Source: Methyloversatilis universalis (GTDB taxonomy: Bacteria > Pseudomonadota > Gammaproteobacteria > Methylococcales > Methylococcaceae). Taken from it: a DNA stretch of 64,000 bases. Below, piece by piece: positions 1 through 9,107 of this stretch. The notes beneath the pieces are model-generated. The model was not told where the DNA came from and did no database searches. It was given only the letters and a program-made list of their open reading frames with translations. The position numbers were made by a program, and so were the translations under genes. The stretch lies in NCBI GenBank assembly GCA_020723665.1, contig DYIL01000003.1, positions 62,001 through 126,000 on the forward strand, given 5' to 3'. Each line of letters starts with the position of its first letter. The stretch's first letter is position 1.

Positions 1-161
1 ATTGTTGAAGACCCGCTGTTTTTGCACTTTCCTTCAATTCGACGATTCTCCGTCATCCAAAAATACACATATAATCATTTACTTAAATAATCTTTGACAA
101 AAGACTACCGGTAAAAGGCGGACATGGCCTGGCGCCGCACGCGATGTGCATAACTTTTGCG
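1..161. other. Gene-free left edge
   Basis: The first bases are AT-rich compared with the rest of the window and hold no convincing reading frame or hairpin terminator. The minus-strand glycosylase gene ends at 162, so this is probably its 3' flank. Confidence 0.4.
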
Positions 162-797
162 CTATCGCAAAGTGCCGCCATCCGAACCCCGGCACACCTC
201 GGCCCAGGCAGGATGCTCACGGATCAGCCTCAGGGCGTCGTGCAGCAGCATCTTGCCGGGTTCCCGGCGGTGCCAGGTCGAGGCTCCGGACGGGTGAGGC
301 AAAGGTATCACGTCCGCGTCCAAACCGTCCCGACGAAGTTTGTGCCGAAGCCCGATCACCTGGTCCAGCCTGTCCGCAGCCAGAATTTGGCGAATCGCGA
401 GCTTGCCTACGGGAATAACCAGCTTGGGCTTTATGAGCTGAAGTTCGGCATTCAGCCATTCGGCACAACGATCGATTTCCTCGATAGCCGGAACCCGGTC
501 GCCGCCTTTCGGGTTCTTGCCGGGAAAGCAGCGGCATACGGCCGCCATGTAGACCCGGCTGCGAAAGTCGTCTTCCGATAGACCTATCTCGGCAAACCAT
601 TTGAAGAGCGTTTTCCCGGCGGTCCACGCGAAGGGTTTGCCCAGTTGGCCTTCCTTGGAGCCCGGCGCTTGGCCGATCAGGAGTACCGGCGACAACACCG
701 CGTGTCCCATGACCACGGGGCCGATCATCCCTGGACAGCGCGCGCAGTTCTTCAACGCCTCCTGATGGAGGATCAATGAGCGCAATCGCTCGTTCAT
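162..797 (-). CDS. Uracil-DNA glycosylase superfamily protein
   Basis: A 211-residue protein of the uracil-DNA glycosylase superfamily, most like the Fe-S type (family 4/5), which removes deaminated bases from DNA. The N-terminus has a CxxC pair (CARCPG). The first catalytic motif is visible as GQAPGSKEGQLGKPF, with an AGKTL segment after it, a further Cys pair in AAVCRCFPG, and the C-terminal HPS motif in PLPHPSGAS. The early GQAP motif, where a canonical enzyme often has GEAPG, and the HPSGAS end fit the superfamily well; the exact subfamily is not certain. It starts 13 bp after the opgH stop on the same strand, so it is probably co-transcribed with the glucan operon, although no functional link is obvious. 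Confidence 0.85.
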   Translation of the reverse strand: MNERLRSLILHQEALKNCARCPGMIGPVVMGHAVLSPVLLIGQAPGSKEGQLGKPFAWTAGKTLFKWFAEIGLSEDDFRSRVYMAAVCRCFPGKNPKGGDRVPAIEEIDRCAEWLNAELQLIKPKLVIPVGKLAIRQILAADRLDQVIGLRHKLRRDGLDADVIPLPHPSGASTWHRREPGKMLLHDALRLIREHPAWAEVCRGSDGGTLR

Positions 798-810
798 GGA
801 TGCTTACTGC

Positions 811-2871
811 TCAGAACGATTGAGGCGTGTCGTTGTCTTTCCAGCTCCACGCCAAGGTATGCAGGCGCGTCAGCGTCTCCGGATCGGAAATCAAGGCGCG
901 TTTTTCGGCGGCGGAAAGTGTTTCCGGTCCATCCTCCACCAACTGGTAAACCCAGGCGCGCAACTGATGACGCTGGCGTTTCTTGATCGGCCGGTCGGGC
1001 AGAAGCGCGAGGTGCAAAGAATAGGTTCCCGGATCCGCGACATTCAACTCGCCCTCGGTTTGCGCACCGGATTGCTCGGCTTTAGCCAGGTTTTCATGGA
1101 GCAACTCGACTACCCGCGGCGCCCGGTTTTCCTCCGGGGTCATGAAAAATCCGAGCTTGCGGGCAAGCAAACCCACCTTCGTGCTGCTGGAAAGAATGGA
1201 AATTGGTACGGCCAAAACCAAGCCGGCCAAAACCGGTACCAGCCACAGGAAAAAGTCGGGCACATATTCATAGCTCAACCACCCCGCGCCCAGCCCGGTC
1301 AAAGTCTGACCGCCATGGGCCAAGGTCGCTTCCTTGAGACTCAAGCGGTGATCGCCGCGATTTTGCGGCGGCCAGCCGACGCTGCGGCGCAGCAGAATGG
1401 CGACGACGAACTTGCTCTGGTACAGCATGAGAATCGGCGCCGTAAGCATGGAAAAAACGCTTTCGAGAAACACGCTGAGAACGGCGCGTATCATGCCTCC
1501 GTAGCCCTTGAGCATTCTCGGCCGCGTCAGGAGCAGCAGGAAACTCCAAAGCTTCGGCAGAAACAGCATGGCCAGCGTCACCAGCAATACCGTCGTCATC
1601 TCAACAGCGTAAGATTCAGGCCATACCGGAAAGATATTGTCACCGAAAAAATAAACCGGCATGGTTTGGCTCTGTACGTAGGCCTCGAAGCCGGTCAATA
1701 CCAGAAACAGAAACCATAGCGGCGAAGACAAATAGGACATGATGCCCATCAGGAAATACAAACGGCTGAGGCCAGAAAAGCCGCGGGCGAACACCATGCG
1801 CAAATGCTGCAGATTGCCCTGGCACCAGCGTCGGTCGCGCTTGGCATAGTCGATCAGCGTGGGCGGCAACTCCTCGTAACTGCCCTTGAGATCGGTCGCT
1901 AACCACACTTCCCAGCCGGCTTCGCGCAGCAAGGCTGCCTCGACGAAGTCATGGCTCAAGATCTCACCGCCGAACGGTTCCCGCCCCGGCAGTTTCGGCA
2001 AACCGCAGTGCTGGACGAACGGCTGCATGCGGATGATGGCGTTATGCCCCCAATAATTGCTGTCGGAAAGCTGCCAAAAGTTGATGCCCGCAATAAAGAC
2101 GTCGCTGTACAGACTGCTGGCGAACTGCAGGATACGGGCGAACAGCGATTTGTGGTTCACCGGCAGCGGCGGCGACTGGATCAAGGCGACCTCTGGGTGA
2201 GCTTCCATCAGGTCGACCATTTTCGCCAGCGTCTCGCCGGCCATGAGACTGTCGGCATCCAGCACGATCATATAGCGGTAACGGCCGCCCCAGCGCCGGC
2301 AAAAATCCTCGATGTTGCCGCTCTTGCGGGCGATGTTCTTCTCGCGGTTGCGATAAAAGATCTTGCCGTGCGCGTTGAAATCGCGACACATGCGATACCA
2401 GTTCACCTCTTCCTGCATCCAGGTGTCGGGATCGCGCGTATCGCTGAGAATGAACAGTTCGAACTCATCGGCGCGACCGGTTTCGCGGAGCGACTGGTAA
2501 ATCGCCCGGAGCCCCGCGAATACCCGCACCGGATCTTCGTTATAGATCGGCATCACCAGCGCCGTGAGCGCCGGCTCCTGATCGGACGTCGGAGGCAAAT
2601 TCGGAGGAAGCCTTGAAATCGAACGCTTGTCGCCGCCCCGAAGCAAACACCAGAATCCGAGCGTGGCGGTCCAAAACGAGGTACTGACCCACAGAATCAG
2701 CAAGGTATAAAGTACGAGCAGAACAATTTCCTGCGGCGTTATGCCGTTCTGCAGGAAAGCGCTCGTGATCATGGCAAGCGCCGCGAATGCCGTCAGGATT
2801 ACCAGAATAAAGAAAAATGTTCGCCTTAGGGTGCGGACATAGCCGGGCAAAGCGCTGGCTCGGGAAGACAT
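811..2871 (-). CDS. opgH: Glucans biosynthesis glucosyltransferase H
   Basis: A 686-residue inner-membrane family 2 glycosyltransferase that polymerises the beta-1,2-linked backbone of osmoregulated periplasmic glucans from UDP-glucose and passes it across the membrane. Two membrane segments lie in the first 80 residues. They are followed by a cytoplasmic GT domain with MPIYNED near residue 108, the LDADSLM metal-binding Asp motif, HDFVEAALLREAGW, and the RRW acceptor motif in RDRRWCQGN, then a multi-helix membrane region. It is slightly shorter than E. coli OpgH (about 850 residues), mainly at the N-terminus. It is the third gene of the opgG operon and is separated from opgG by one unknown gene. 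Confidence 0.95.
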   Translation of the reverse strand: MSSRASALPGYVRTLRRTFFFILVILTAFAALAMITSAFLQNGITPQEIVLLVLYTLLILWVSTSFWTATLGFWCLLRGGDKRSISRLPPNLPPTSDQEPALTALVMPIYNEDPVRVFAGLRAIYQSLRETGRADEFELFILSDTRDPDTWMQEEVNWYRMCRDFNAHGKIFYRNREKNIARKSGNIEDFCRRWGGRYRYMIVLDADSLMAGETLAKMVDLMEAHPEVALIQSPPLPVNHKSLFARILQFASSLYSDVFIAGINFWQLSDSNYWGHNAIIRMQPFVQHCGLPKLPGREPFGGEILSHDFVEAALLREAGWEVWLATDLKGSYEELPPTLIDYAKRDRRWCQGNLQHLRMVFARGFSGLSRLYFLMGIMSYLSSPLWFLFLVLTGFEAYVQSQTMPVYFFGDNIFPVWPESYAVEMTTVLLVTLAMLFLPKLWSFLLLLTRPRMLKGYGGMIRAVLSVFLESVFSMLTAPILMLYQSKFVVAILLRRSVGWPPQNRGDHRLSLKEATLAHGGQTLTGLGAGWLSYEYVPDFFLWLVPVLAGLVLAVPISILSSSTKVGLLARKLGFFMTPEENRAPRVVELLHENLAKAEQSGAQTEGELNVADPGTYSLHLALLPDRPIKKRQRHQLRAWVYQLVEDGPETLSAAEKRALISDPETLTRLHTLAWSWKDNDTPQSF

Positions 2872-2884
2872 ATAAAATAAAAGG

Positions 2885-3385
2885 TTAACTGCTTTGATGA
2901 GTCGATTTGAACAACCAAAATCTCAGCGGTTGCTCGGCCATGGAAACAGGGGCCTCGGGGGGAGTTGAACGGGGCAGGATTTCTCTCAGCATTTCGCCCG
3001 CCTCGGACGGCGGCTCCGGATTTTCGAACAGAGCGTCCGCAGCTAACGGGCCGCCGGTCAGCAACAAGGCGGCCCGAGCCGCCGCTATCGGATGAGGATC
3101 CTTGGACGGCGAAAGCCGCATGGCCCGCGCCAAGGCATGGTCGAAACGCCGCAGGGCCTCTTCGATCGCACGTTTGAGCAATTCCTCCACAGCCCCGCGC
3201 CCGACCCGACGTCGGGCCCTATTCAGGCAATCTTCGGCCAAGCCTTCGATGAGATCCCGCCGAGAAAGACCGAGACTCTGCAAATAAGCAACGACCCGTT
3301 CCTTGATTCCAGGAGGCCATGACTGGGAAACGGACTCCGCAACGCCGGACGTTGCTACCTTTTCTAAAGTCCGTACTTGATTCAT
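2885..3385 (-). CDS. Uncharacterised protein inserted between opgG and opgH
   Basis: A 166-residue protein with no family I recognise. The ATG chosen at 3385 overlaps the opgG stop in an ATGA arrangement, which indicates translational coupling; a longer frame starting at 3409 would run into opgG. The sequence is mostly helical and charged, with an Arg-rich middle (LNRARRRVGRGAVEELLKRA), a shorter hydrophobic Ala/Leu stretch (AAARAALLLTGG) and an acidic, Pro-rich C-terminal third. There is no signal peptide or clear membrane helix, so it is probably cytoplasmic. Its position suggests a role in controlling or assembling the glucan synthase, but that is inference from context only. Confidence 0.75.
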   Translation of the reverse strand: MNQVRTLEKVATSGVAESVSQSWPPGIKERVVAYLQSLGLSRRDLIEGLAEDCLNRARRRVGRGAVEELLKRAIEEALRRFDHALARAMRLSPSKDPHPIAAARAALLLTGGPLAADALFENPEPPSEAGEMLREILPRSTPPEAPVSMAEQPLRFWLFKSTHQSS

Positions 3386-4977
3386 CGACGGTTCCACTGA
3401 TAAACCCACGTTTCGGTAAGCGCGTCCTTGCCGGATTTCAACATGGCACGCAACTCGACCGGGTCCTTATCTTTTTCGGGCTCTAAATCAAAACTCAAAC
3501 GCCATCGATCATTTTCGCTGTTTTTCTGAACTACGATATTGGTAATCTTACCGGCGGAGGCACTCACCTCGGCCTCGACCGCGGCCTTATCGCTGAGCAG
3601 CTTAAGCGTCGGGCCGGCAAACTCGACGATGAACTTGCGGTTCGGACTGTCGGGAACCGATGCACCCACGCGAGTGGCAGCGACTTTCCCGCCTCCAGGC
3701 GCAGTAAACTCGTCCAATAAAAAATGCAGACGATAACTGTAGGTGTATTCCTTGCCTTCGCCGGTCGGCTGGTCGGGCACCCAAAAAGCGACGATGTTAT
3801 CGTATTTTTCCGCATCGCTCGGAATTTCGATCAAGTAGACCGCACCGGGCCCCCAATCGCCGAGAGTCTCGATCCAGGCACTGGGACGGCGGTTATAACT
3901 GGCTTCCAAGTCCTGGTAATGGTCGAAATTGCGATCTCGCTGCATCAAGCCGAAGCCCACGGGCTTCTCATCCCGGAAAACACTGATGCGAAGCTGGCGC
4001 GGATTGTTCAAGGGGCGCCAGACCCATTCGCCGGTGCTTCTTCCGATCAATAGCCCGTCGGAATCGTGCACCTCCGGACGGAAGTCGTCCAGAAAACGAT
4101 CGGTGTTCTCGCCGTGATAAAACATGCTGGTCAACGGTGCGATGCCGACTCGTTCGATGCCTTGGCGAAAGTAAAGATGACTGGTCACATCCATGGTCAA
4201 ATCGAGGCCGGGACGAATGACGAAGCGATATGCCCCGGTTACTCTCTGGCTGTCGAGTAACGCATACACCGTAAGCACGCTCGCGTCCTTGGCCGGCTTT
4301 TCGATCCAGAACTCCTTAAAGATCGGAAACTCCTCCGCTTTCAGCAAGCCCGTATCCAAAGCCAGCCCGCGCGCGGATAAACCGTATAACTGCCCAAGCC
4401 CGACCGCCCTGAAATAACTCGCTCCCAGAAAAACAGCAATCTCGTCGAAGATGTCGTCCTTCCGCAGAGGATGATGGAAGCGAATACCTGCGAATCCAAG
4501 ATCCGCCGGAAGGGGGTTAGGAAATTGGTTCTTGCCGAAGTCGAACAGTTCCGGCGAATACGCGAGCCGCGTCGAATTCCCGTGGTCTACGACGTTGATG
4601 ACGACACGGTCCTTGAACATAAAACCGCGATGAAACGCCTGAATTTGAAACGGCAAATCCTCGTCGCGCCAGAGGGCTTTTTCCGGTTTATACCGAATAT
4701 CGCGGTACTGATCGTAGTCCAGCCTAGTCAGAAACTCGGGCATCCCGGATTCGTCCCGGACATAAGGCTTACCGGCTAATTCTTTTGCCTTCTGCTCCAC
4801 GTCCGAAAACTCGAAGGGCTCGGCTGGCGCTTTATCGGCCGAAGGCGTGACAGGTGAGCTCGGTGCTGGAACTGGGGCTGGCTGAGGTGGCGGAGGTGCC
4901 GGCTTCTTGGGCTCGGCGAGGGCGTTACTGAAAAGCAAAGGATACAAAAAGACGACGATCCAGCTTGGAAAGCTCAC
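3382..4977 (-). CDS. opgG: Periplasmic glucans biosynthesis protein G
   Basis: A 531-residue periplasmic protein of the MdoG/OpgG family, needed to form the branched osmoregulated periplasmic glucans. An N-terminal signal peptide (SWIVVFLYPLLFSNALA) is followed by an unusual Pro/Ala-rich linker, then the carbohydrate-binding-fold domain (FEFSDVEQKAKELAGKPY onward) with the family signature WVWRPLNNPRQLRISVF and a C-terminal Ig-like domain from about residue 410. The length is close to the roughly 510 usual for the family, with the excess in the linker. It is the first gene of a minus-strand operon with the 166-residue unknown gene and opgH. Confidence 0.95.
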   Translation of the reverse strand: MSFPSWIVVFLYPLLFSNALAEPKKPAPPPPQPAPVPAPSSPVTPSADKAPAEPFEFSDVEQKAKELAGKPYVRDESGMPEFLTRLDYDQYRDIRYKPEKALWRDEDLPFQIQAFHRGFMFKDRVVINVVDHGNSTRLAYSPELFDFGKNQFPNPLPADLGFAGIRFHHPLRKDDIFDEIAVFLGASYFRAVGLGQLYGLSARGLALDTGLLKAEEFPIFKEFWIEKPAKDASVLTVYALLDSQRVTGAYRFVIRPGLDLTMDVTSHLYFRQGIERVGIAPLTSMFYHGENTDRFLDDFRPEVHDSDGLLIGRSTGEWVWRPLNNPRQLRISVFRDEKPVGFGLMQRDRNFDHYQDLEASYNRRPSAWIETLGDWGPGAVYLIEIPSDAEKYDNIVAFWVPDQPTGEGKEYTYSYRLHFLLDEFTAPGGGKVAATRVGASVPDSPNRKFIVEFAGPTLKLLSDKAAVEAEVSASAGKITNIVVQKNSENDRWRLSFDLEPEKDKDPVELRAMLKSGKDALTETWVYQWNRR

Positions 4978-5747
4978 AGTGTGTTTTACCTCGGAAACTC
5001 GATAACCAAATGTTGTTCTACGGATCAGGACTAGCCCCCCAACTTCTCATCCCCTCCAATGGCCCGCGGCGCATCCGGGAGAGCGGCGGAACCGCCCTTC
5101 CAATGCCGTTCAGTCAAGGTCTACTTCGTCATATCGGCACGGATCGCCGGAATCCAGACGCCAAGGATGGGATGGGGTGGATCAAATCCTTGTGCCCCCG
5201 ACCGGCATTCCCTACCAGCATGATGGCCTAACGGCATTGACCGCCCCTGCAATCTGGAACGGTCGTTTCTTCTTAATCACGGCCCTCCTTGCCCTGTCCA
5301 TCCCATGTGCGAAAACGGACGCAGAAACACGGGCCATCTTCCAGGTTTGTATGCAAGTCTCTTTGCCGCCCGGCAAATTCCAGGCAAATTAGCCCTAAAT
5401 AGCAAACCCCACAATATTGTCAAGACATTACGCGCTGACAAACACTCGTAAGCACCGGCATCATTTCGGTAACCGAGCGCCGTTGTTCCCAGAACAGGCG
5501 TGTCAAAAAGAATGAGCTGTTTCAAATTCGACTCAGTCGGAATTTCAAGACCACGCAAGAAGGTGAGGATGCAGGGAAAATACGCCATTGGACATAGTAT
5601 AACCCGGCGGTGCATAACGAAAAATCATCCGATCGACGGGCCGTTCACGGCCAGGTCGAAGTTGTATCCTTTTTCGCTCCTTGTGCCGGAAAGCTCGGTT
5701 CATGAAAATGGTACGCCGCAAACAGAAGGAGGCGCGGGGTCGCTGCC
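4978..5747. other. Intergenic region between opgG and sixA
   Basis: About 770 bp between divergent opgG and sixA. It should hold the promoters of both, but I could not pick convincing -35/-10 boxes. Short frames here show no recognisable protein. Part of it (around 5140-5180) looks like a fragment of a dispersed repeat. A strong Shine-Dalgarno for sixA (AGGAGG, about 5727-5732) lies at the right end. Confidence 0.4.
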
Positions 5748-6245
5748 ATGAAAAATTTGATCGTCATTCGTCACGCCAAATCCGACCGGAACTTGTCGTC
5801 ACTGGCCGACATGGATCGCCCCCTGAATGACCGCGGCAGACACGACGCCCCGCTCATGGGGAGTATATTGAAGCTTCGCGGGATAAAACCGGATTCAATC
5901 GTGACAAGCCCGGCGAAACGGGCCTTCGAAACCGCTGAACTGATCGCGGAGGCCGTCGGTTACGATAAGGCGGGGATCGTCGTTCGCGACTGCATTTACC
6001 TGGAAGAGGTGCCGGCCTTAGTCGAATTGATGCGGTCGTTCGATAATCTCCACGATACGGTTTGTCTGATCGGCCACAACCCCCATCTGAGCGAACTGGT
6101 CGTTCGACTGACCGGCGAGAACGTCGGCTTGCTTCCCACCTGCGGAGTAGCCGCGATCGAATTTCCGGTCGATGCCTGGACATACATTCTGGCCGGGAGT
6201 GGACGGCTGGTTTTTTTCGACTCTCCCAAACGTCGCCTTTTTTAA
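5748..6245 (+). CDS. sixA: SixA-type histidine phosphatase
   Basis: A 165-residue single-domain histidine phosphatase. The RHG motif is at residues 8-10 (VIRHAKS), the second Arg is in TSPAKRAFETAE, and the second catalytic His is in LIGHNPHLSEL. Small members of this branch dephosphorylate phospho-histidine on HPt domains or the nitrogen phosphotransfer system. The length matches SixA (about 160), so the assignment rests on size, motif spacing and the short insert pattern. It appears to be monocistronic and is followed by a repeat-rich stretch. Confidence 0.88.
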   Translation: MKNLIVIRHAKSDRNLSSLADMDRPLNDRGRHDAPLMGSILKLRGIKPDSIVTSPAKRAFETAELIAEAVGYDKAGIVVRDCIYLEEVPALVELMRSFDNLHDTVCLIGHNPHLSELVVRLTGENVGLLPTCGVAAIEFPVDAWTYILAGSGRLVFFDSPKRRLF

Positions 6246-6598
6246 ACCTAGAAGGTGGTTGGCTGCTTCGATGCGCCACGAGAGTCCCATAAATCCTGAA
6301 CATACTTGCGGAGAATCGGGTAGTAGGCGAGGTCGCCCCTGCCATCTTCCCACACCGCCGGACATACGGACCACGTATCCGGCGCTTTCCGCCTTCCCGT
6401 TTCCGGGTTGAGCTTACGTCCCAAGGACCATACGTCCGTTGGCCTATGGACGCTGCGACCGCCCGCGGAACTTCCGGCCCCTGCTGCTTTGTCGCCGACT
6501 CCCTTTCCGGACGACCGTCCAGACCGGACGGAGAGACAGCCACCTTTCCGCTTTCGGCAGATTCCGCCTTTCGCCGCTTGGTCAGTGCCGTGACTTAA

Positions 6599-6686
6599 AG
6601 CCTATCCCAATAGGCCGTTCGCCCTGAGCCCTTCGACTTGGCTCAGGACAGGCTTGTCGAAGGGTTTCTAAAGCCTGGGATAGGCT
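6599..6686. repeat. Small palindromic element with 11-bp terminal inverted repeats
   Basis: The ends AGCCTATCCCA (6599-6609) and TGGGATAGGCT (6676-6686) are exact inverted repeats. Inside lies a second palindrome, CCCTTCGAC... GTCGAAGGG (about 6629-6665), built around the dispersed motif GCTCAGGACAGGC that recurs near 6979, 35650, 39360, 39490, 49430, 53700 and 59950. It looks like a short non-autonomous mobile repeat with another repeat nested in it. No protein is encoded. Confidence 0.65.
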
Positions 6687-6811
6687 CTCAAGGCCTCTGC
6701 CGACTCCCGCCAGCCCCTCCCGACACCTCACGATGGCGGTAGCCCACGGCAGGCTGACGGGCCTCCCGAGGTCTTGCGCGTGACCTTCAGGCTTGTCCCT
6801 GTCGGATCTAC

Positions 6812-7170
6812 GGGGATCTCGAAAAACCGCCTTCAGGGGGGTTCTCTTCGCCGAGCCAAAATGCGGTTTGCGCTCGGCTTACGTTTTCAACCCCTTATTC
6901 CATTTCTCAAACAAAGAAGCCATATCGTAGGCCGGAATAAGCTTGTCCTGAGTGACGCCGCACGCTGGGAAGGGCTGCCCCTTCGACGTTGCTCAGGACA
7001 GGCTTATCCCGGCCTGCCATTAAAGAAATTTTCTTTTTGTTCGAAAAATGGAATTATCCAGGCCTACCTTTAAAAATATTTTCCGATTGTTCAATAAACG
7101 GAATTACGTGGCCGAAAACGACGGGGCATCCCTGCCCCTTACGAGCATCTCGAAGTTTTTCGAGGTGCTC
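6812..7170. repeat. Tri-hairpin element, copy split by a nested insertion
   Basis: The left part (6812-6897) begins GGGGATCTCGAAAAACCGCC and the right part (7104-7170) ends with a hairpin closing in CGAGGTGCTC. Both parts match the intact copies at 35808, 36972 and 45128. The copy is interrupted at a TTA by the insertion at 6898-7103. The first hairpin is degenerate here. The 3' end of the methyltransferase gene lies inside the right part. Confidence 0.75.
6898..7103. mobile_element. MITE-like insertion with TTA target duplication (copy 1)
   Basis: The element is bounded by TTA on each side (6895-6897 and 7104-7106), which is the uninterrupted sequence CCCCTTACGTGGCC in intact tri-hairpin copies. 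The ends are imperfect inverted repeats, TTCCATTTCTCAAACAA and the complement of TTGTTCAATAAACGGAA. It contains an internal extra right end (AAAAATGGAATTA near 7045) and a nested GCTCAGGACAGGC repeat, so it is probably composite. It encodes no protein. Confidence 0.7.
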
Positions 7171-7879
7171 TTTCCTTGGTTAAGGTTAGTTGCCAACGAA
7201 ACGCCCACTTCCATTGGATGCTTCGCTTTGCCGCTGGGAGTTCGTCGGTCAAGCTTTCCAATTCCTCCTTCTTGAATCCCCGTAAGATGGATATTAATCC
7301 ATCGTGGCGGATAATTTCCGTCGAGCCCATAAGGATGGTGAATAACTTAAAGAGATGATAGGCGACCGGACTTCTGTGCAAATCGTTGACTACGACCGCG
7401 AGCCGGCACTGATCGAAAGAATTCCGTAGCAATTCTTTCGCTTTCCGGTTGTCGAAGTGATGCAGAAACAAGCTCATTACCACGATATCGAATCGTCTGC
7501 TCTTAAAATCGTCCGAAAAAACATCCCTAGTTTCAAAGTGTATCTCGGGAAAATCATCCGATTTCGCATGCGCATAGCGGATGATGAACTTATTCAGATC
7601 GACTGCGGTTAGGGAAACCGGGACATTCTTTTTCCGGCACCAGCGGACGATCGCCCTCGGAAGGTCGCCGCTGCCGCAGCCGAAATCGACAATCTCGAGC
7701 GGTCGGCTCAAGTCGTGCTCGGCGAGGAGTGGTTCAATAGCCGAGATGACCGTTTTCGCTCCGCCCAGCCACCGATTGATCTTGGCGAGGTCGTCCAGAG
7801 TTTTGACCAGTTCATCTCCGTTGAGATCAGGGTTATCGATGATTTCCGCGAGATCGGATCGTTGCGAATAAGCGTTCAT
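7139..7879 (-). CDS. Class I SAM-dependent methyltransferase
   Basis: A 246-residue methyltransferase with the Rossmann SAM-binding motif I (IVDFGCGSGDLP, about residues 60-71), the acidic motif II residue (LTAVDLNK), a motif III-like segment and SLFLHHFDN. It resembles small-molecule O- or C-methyltransferases found in polyketide clusters (UbiE/COQ5-like fold). I chose the ATG at 7879 because AGGAGGA lies 8 bp upstream; longer frames overlap the sulfotransferase. The last roughly 10 residues (RAPRKTSRCS) and the stop are supplied by the tri-hairpin repeat, so the native C-terminus may have been replaced. It is the last gene of the long minus-strand locus, just after the sulfotransferase, and could tailor the same product. 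Confidence 0.85.
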   Translation of the reverse strand: MNAYSQRSDLAEIIDNPDLNGDELVKTLDDLAKINRWLGGAKTVISAIEPLLAEHDLSRPLEIVDFGCGSGDLPRAIVRWCRKKNVPVSLTAVDLNKFIIRYAHAKSDDFPEIHFETRDVFSDDFKSRRFDIVVMSLFLHHFDNRKAKELLRNSFDQCRLAVVVNDLHRSPVAYHLFKLFTILMGSTEIIRHDGLISILRGFKKEELESLTDELPAAKRSIQWKWAFRWQLTLTKERAPRKTSRCS

Positions 7880-7919
7880 GCGGTCTTCCTCCTGCGAAGT
7901 CAAAGCCGCTGTTTTTGGT

Positions 7920-9107
7920 TTAAGCGGCATCGTTTTGGGGAACGGGAGAGTGCGCGGTATGCGCGCTATCGGCATACCCGTAACGTTCGATCACCTTCCC
8001 CCAGCGTCGATTGATTGCCTCCTTCAATTCCGGGGTTAGCTGGTAGTGATTGGTACGATAATCGTTCGTCTCTTCTAGGTATTGTCGTATTTTGGGAAGC
8101 ATTCGCTCGAAACCGCCGAGCTCCAGTTTCTCGTACAGGTGACGAAGCTGCCCGATCGGATCTTGTACGAGCGCTTCGTAGCGCAGCTCATGGAAGCGCG
8201 GAGCGGTGAGCAGCGGCCGCGCTTCCTCGAGTTTCTCGAACATGTGCACGAAATTCTCGAACACATAGTCTTCCAGGCCCTCGAAATTCGGTTCTTGCAG
8301 TCCCTGCGCCTCGTACAAGGATTTCCATAAGTGCACGGTGGAAAGAAACAAGGTGTAAGGGTTGCGCACGATATGGACGAACTGGGCATCCGGAAACAGT
8401 TCGAGCAGCACCTTGATTCGATAGGTGTGGGTGGGTGATTTCAGAAGAATGCGCTTGGGATCGCGTACCGTGAGTTTCTTGAGAAACGTCAGAAAGCCGT
8501 CTTTCCACCGCTGCCGTTCCTGCGGTGAGAGCCGTTCCAGGTCGAAGTATTCGGGGTAGGGATTGCGATTGGGGAAGGCGATCTTCTGGTACGGGGAAGG
8601 CAGTCCGAGGTTACACAGCGCAAACTCGTCCTCCTGGGGCCTGTCCCAGCCCATGGCCATGTTGTCGAACGGCCGTTTCTCCGGTAATAGCGCCCTGAAA
8701 AGGAAATTGAGCCCGTGCGTGTCGAACCGTTCCGTCAACAGAAAACGGTTCGGATTGAAGCATACGTAAGTAGTCGGATAGGTGAAACGCTCGTCCAGGG
8801 CGAGCAGTTCGTGCAGCCATGTGGTGCCGGAACGCCAATGCCCGATGATGAACAAGGGCGCCTGCTTGATTTCCGTTTCGCGTATCCGGCGGCTCCATAT
8901 CAAGCTCTGCAGGCCGTGGCTCAGGCTGCCCAGCAAGATGACGAATGTCATGCCTGCGATCCGGGGTAGGCGCCGTACCCCGACGTCGAAACGATTGTGG
9001 GCTAACATTCTCAGCCAGGCGGAAAGATGACTTCCGAGCCAGATCTTGGCGAACGATTTCTTCTGGTTTTGTGTCGTGCTGTCAGTGGTGCTTGTGGACG
9101 GGTCCAT
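7920..9107 (-). CDS. PAPS-dependent sulfotransferase family protein
   Basis: A 395-residue sulfotransferase-fold protein. The 5'-phosphosulfate loop is clear at residues 87-97 (FIIGHWRSGTTW), and the 3'-phosphate-binding segment is visible around residue 260 (FVHIVRNPYTLFLSTVH). Members move sulfate from PAPS to hydroxyl or amino groups of lipids, sugars or small molecules. The N-terminal region has a hydrophobic stretch (AGMTFVILLGSLS) that may anchor it to the membrane. A strong ribosome-binding site (AAGGAGGAG) precedes the start. It sits between the secreted paralogues and the methyltransferase at the distal end of the polyketide locus, so the likely acceptor is that locus's product; this is inferred from position. 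Confidence 0.88.
   Translation of the reverse strand: MDPSTSTTDSTTQNQKKSFAKIWLGSHLSAWLRMLAHNRFDVGVRRLPRIAGMTFVILLGSLSHGLQSLIWSRRIRETEIKQAPLFIIGHWRSGTTWLHELLALDERFTYPTTYVCFNPNRFLLTERFDTHGLNFLFRALLPEKRPFDNMAMGWDRPQEDEFALCNLGLPSPYQKIAFPNRNPYPEYFDLERLSPQERQRWKDGFLTFLKKLTVRDPKRILLKSPTHTYRIKVLLELFPDAQFVHIVRNPYTLFLSTVHLWKSLYEAQGLQEPNFEGLEDYVFENFVHMFEKLEEARPLLTAPRFHELRYEALVQDPIGQLRHLYEKLELGGFERMLPKIRQYLEETNDYRTNHYQLTPELKEAINRRWGKVIERYGYADSAHTAHSPVPQNDAA

Noticed and set aside
5277-5615. 112-codon minus-strand frame upstream of sixA
   Set aside because: No domain, no signal and no ribosome-binding site; probably chance.
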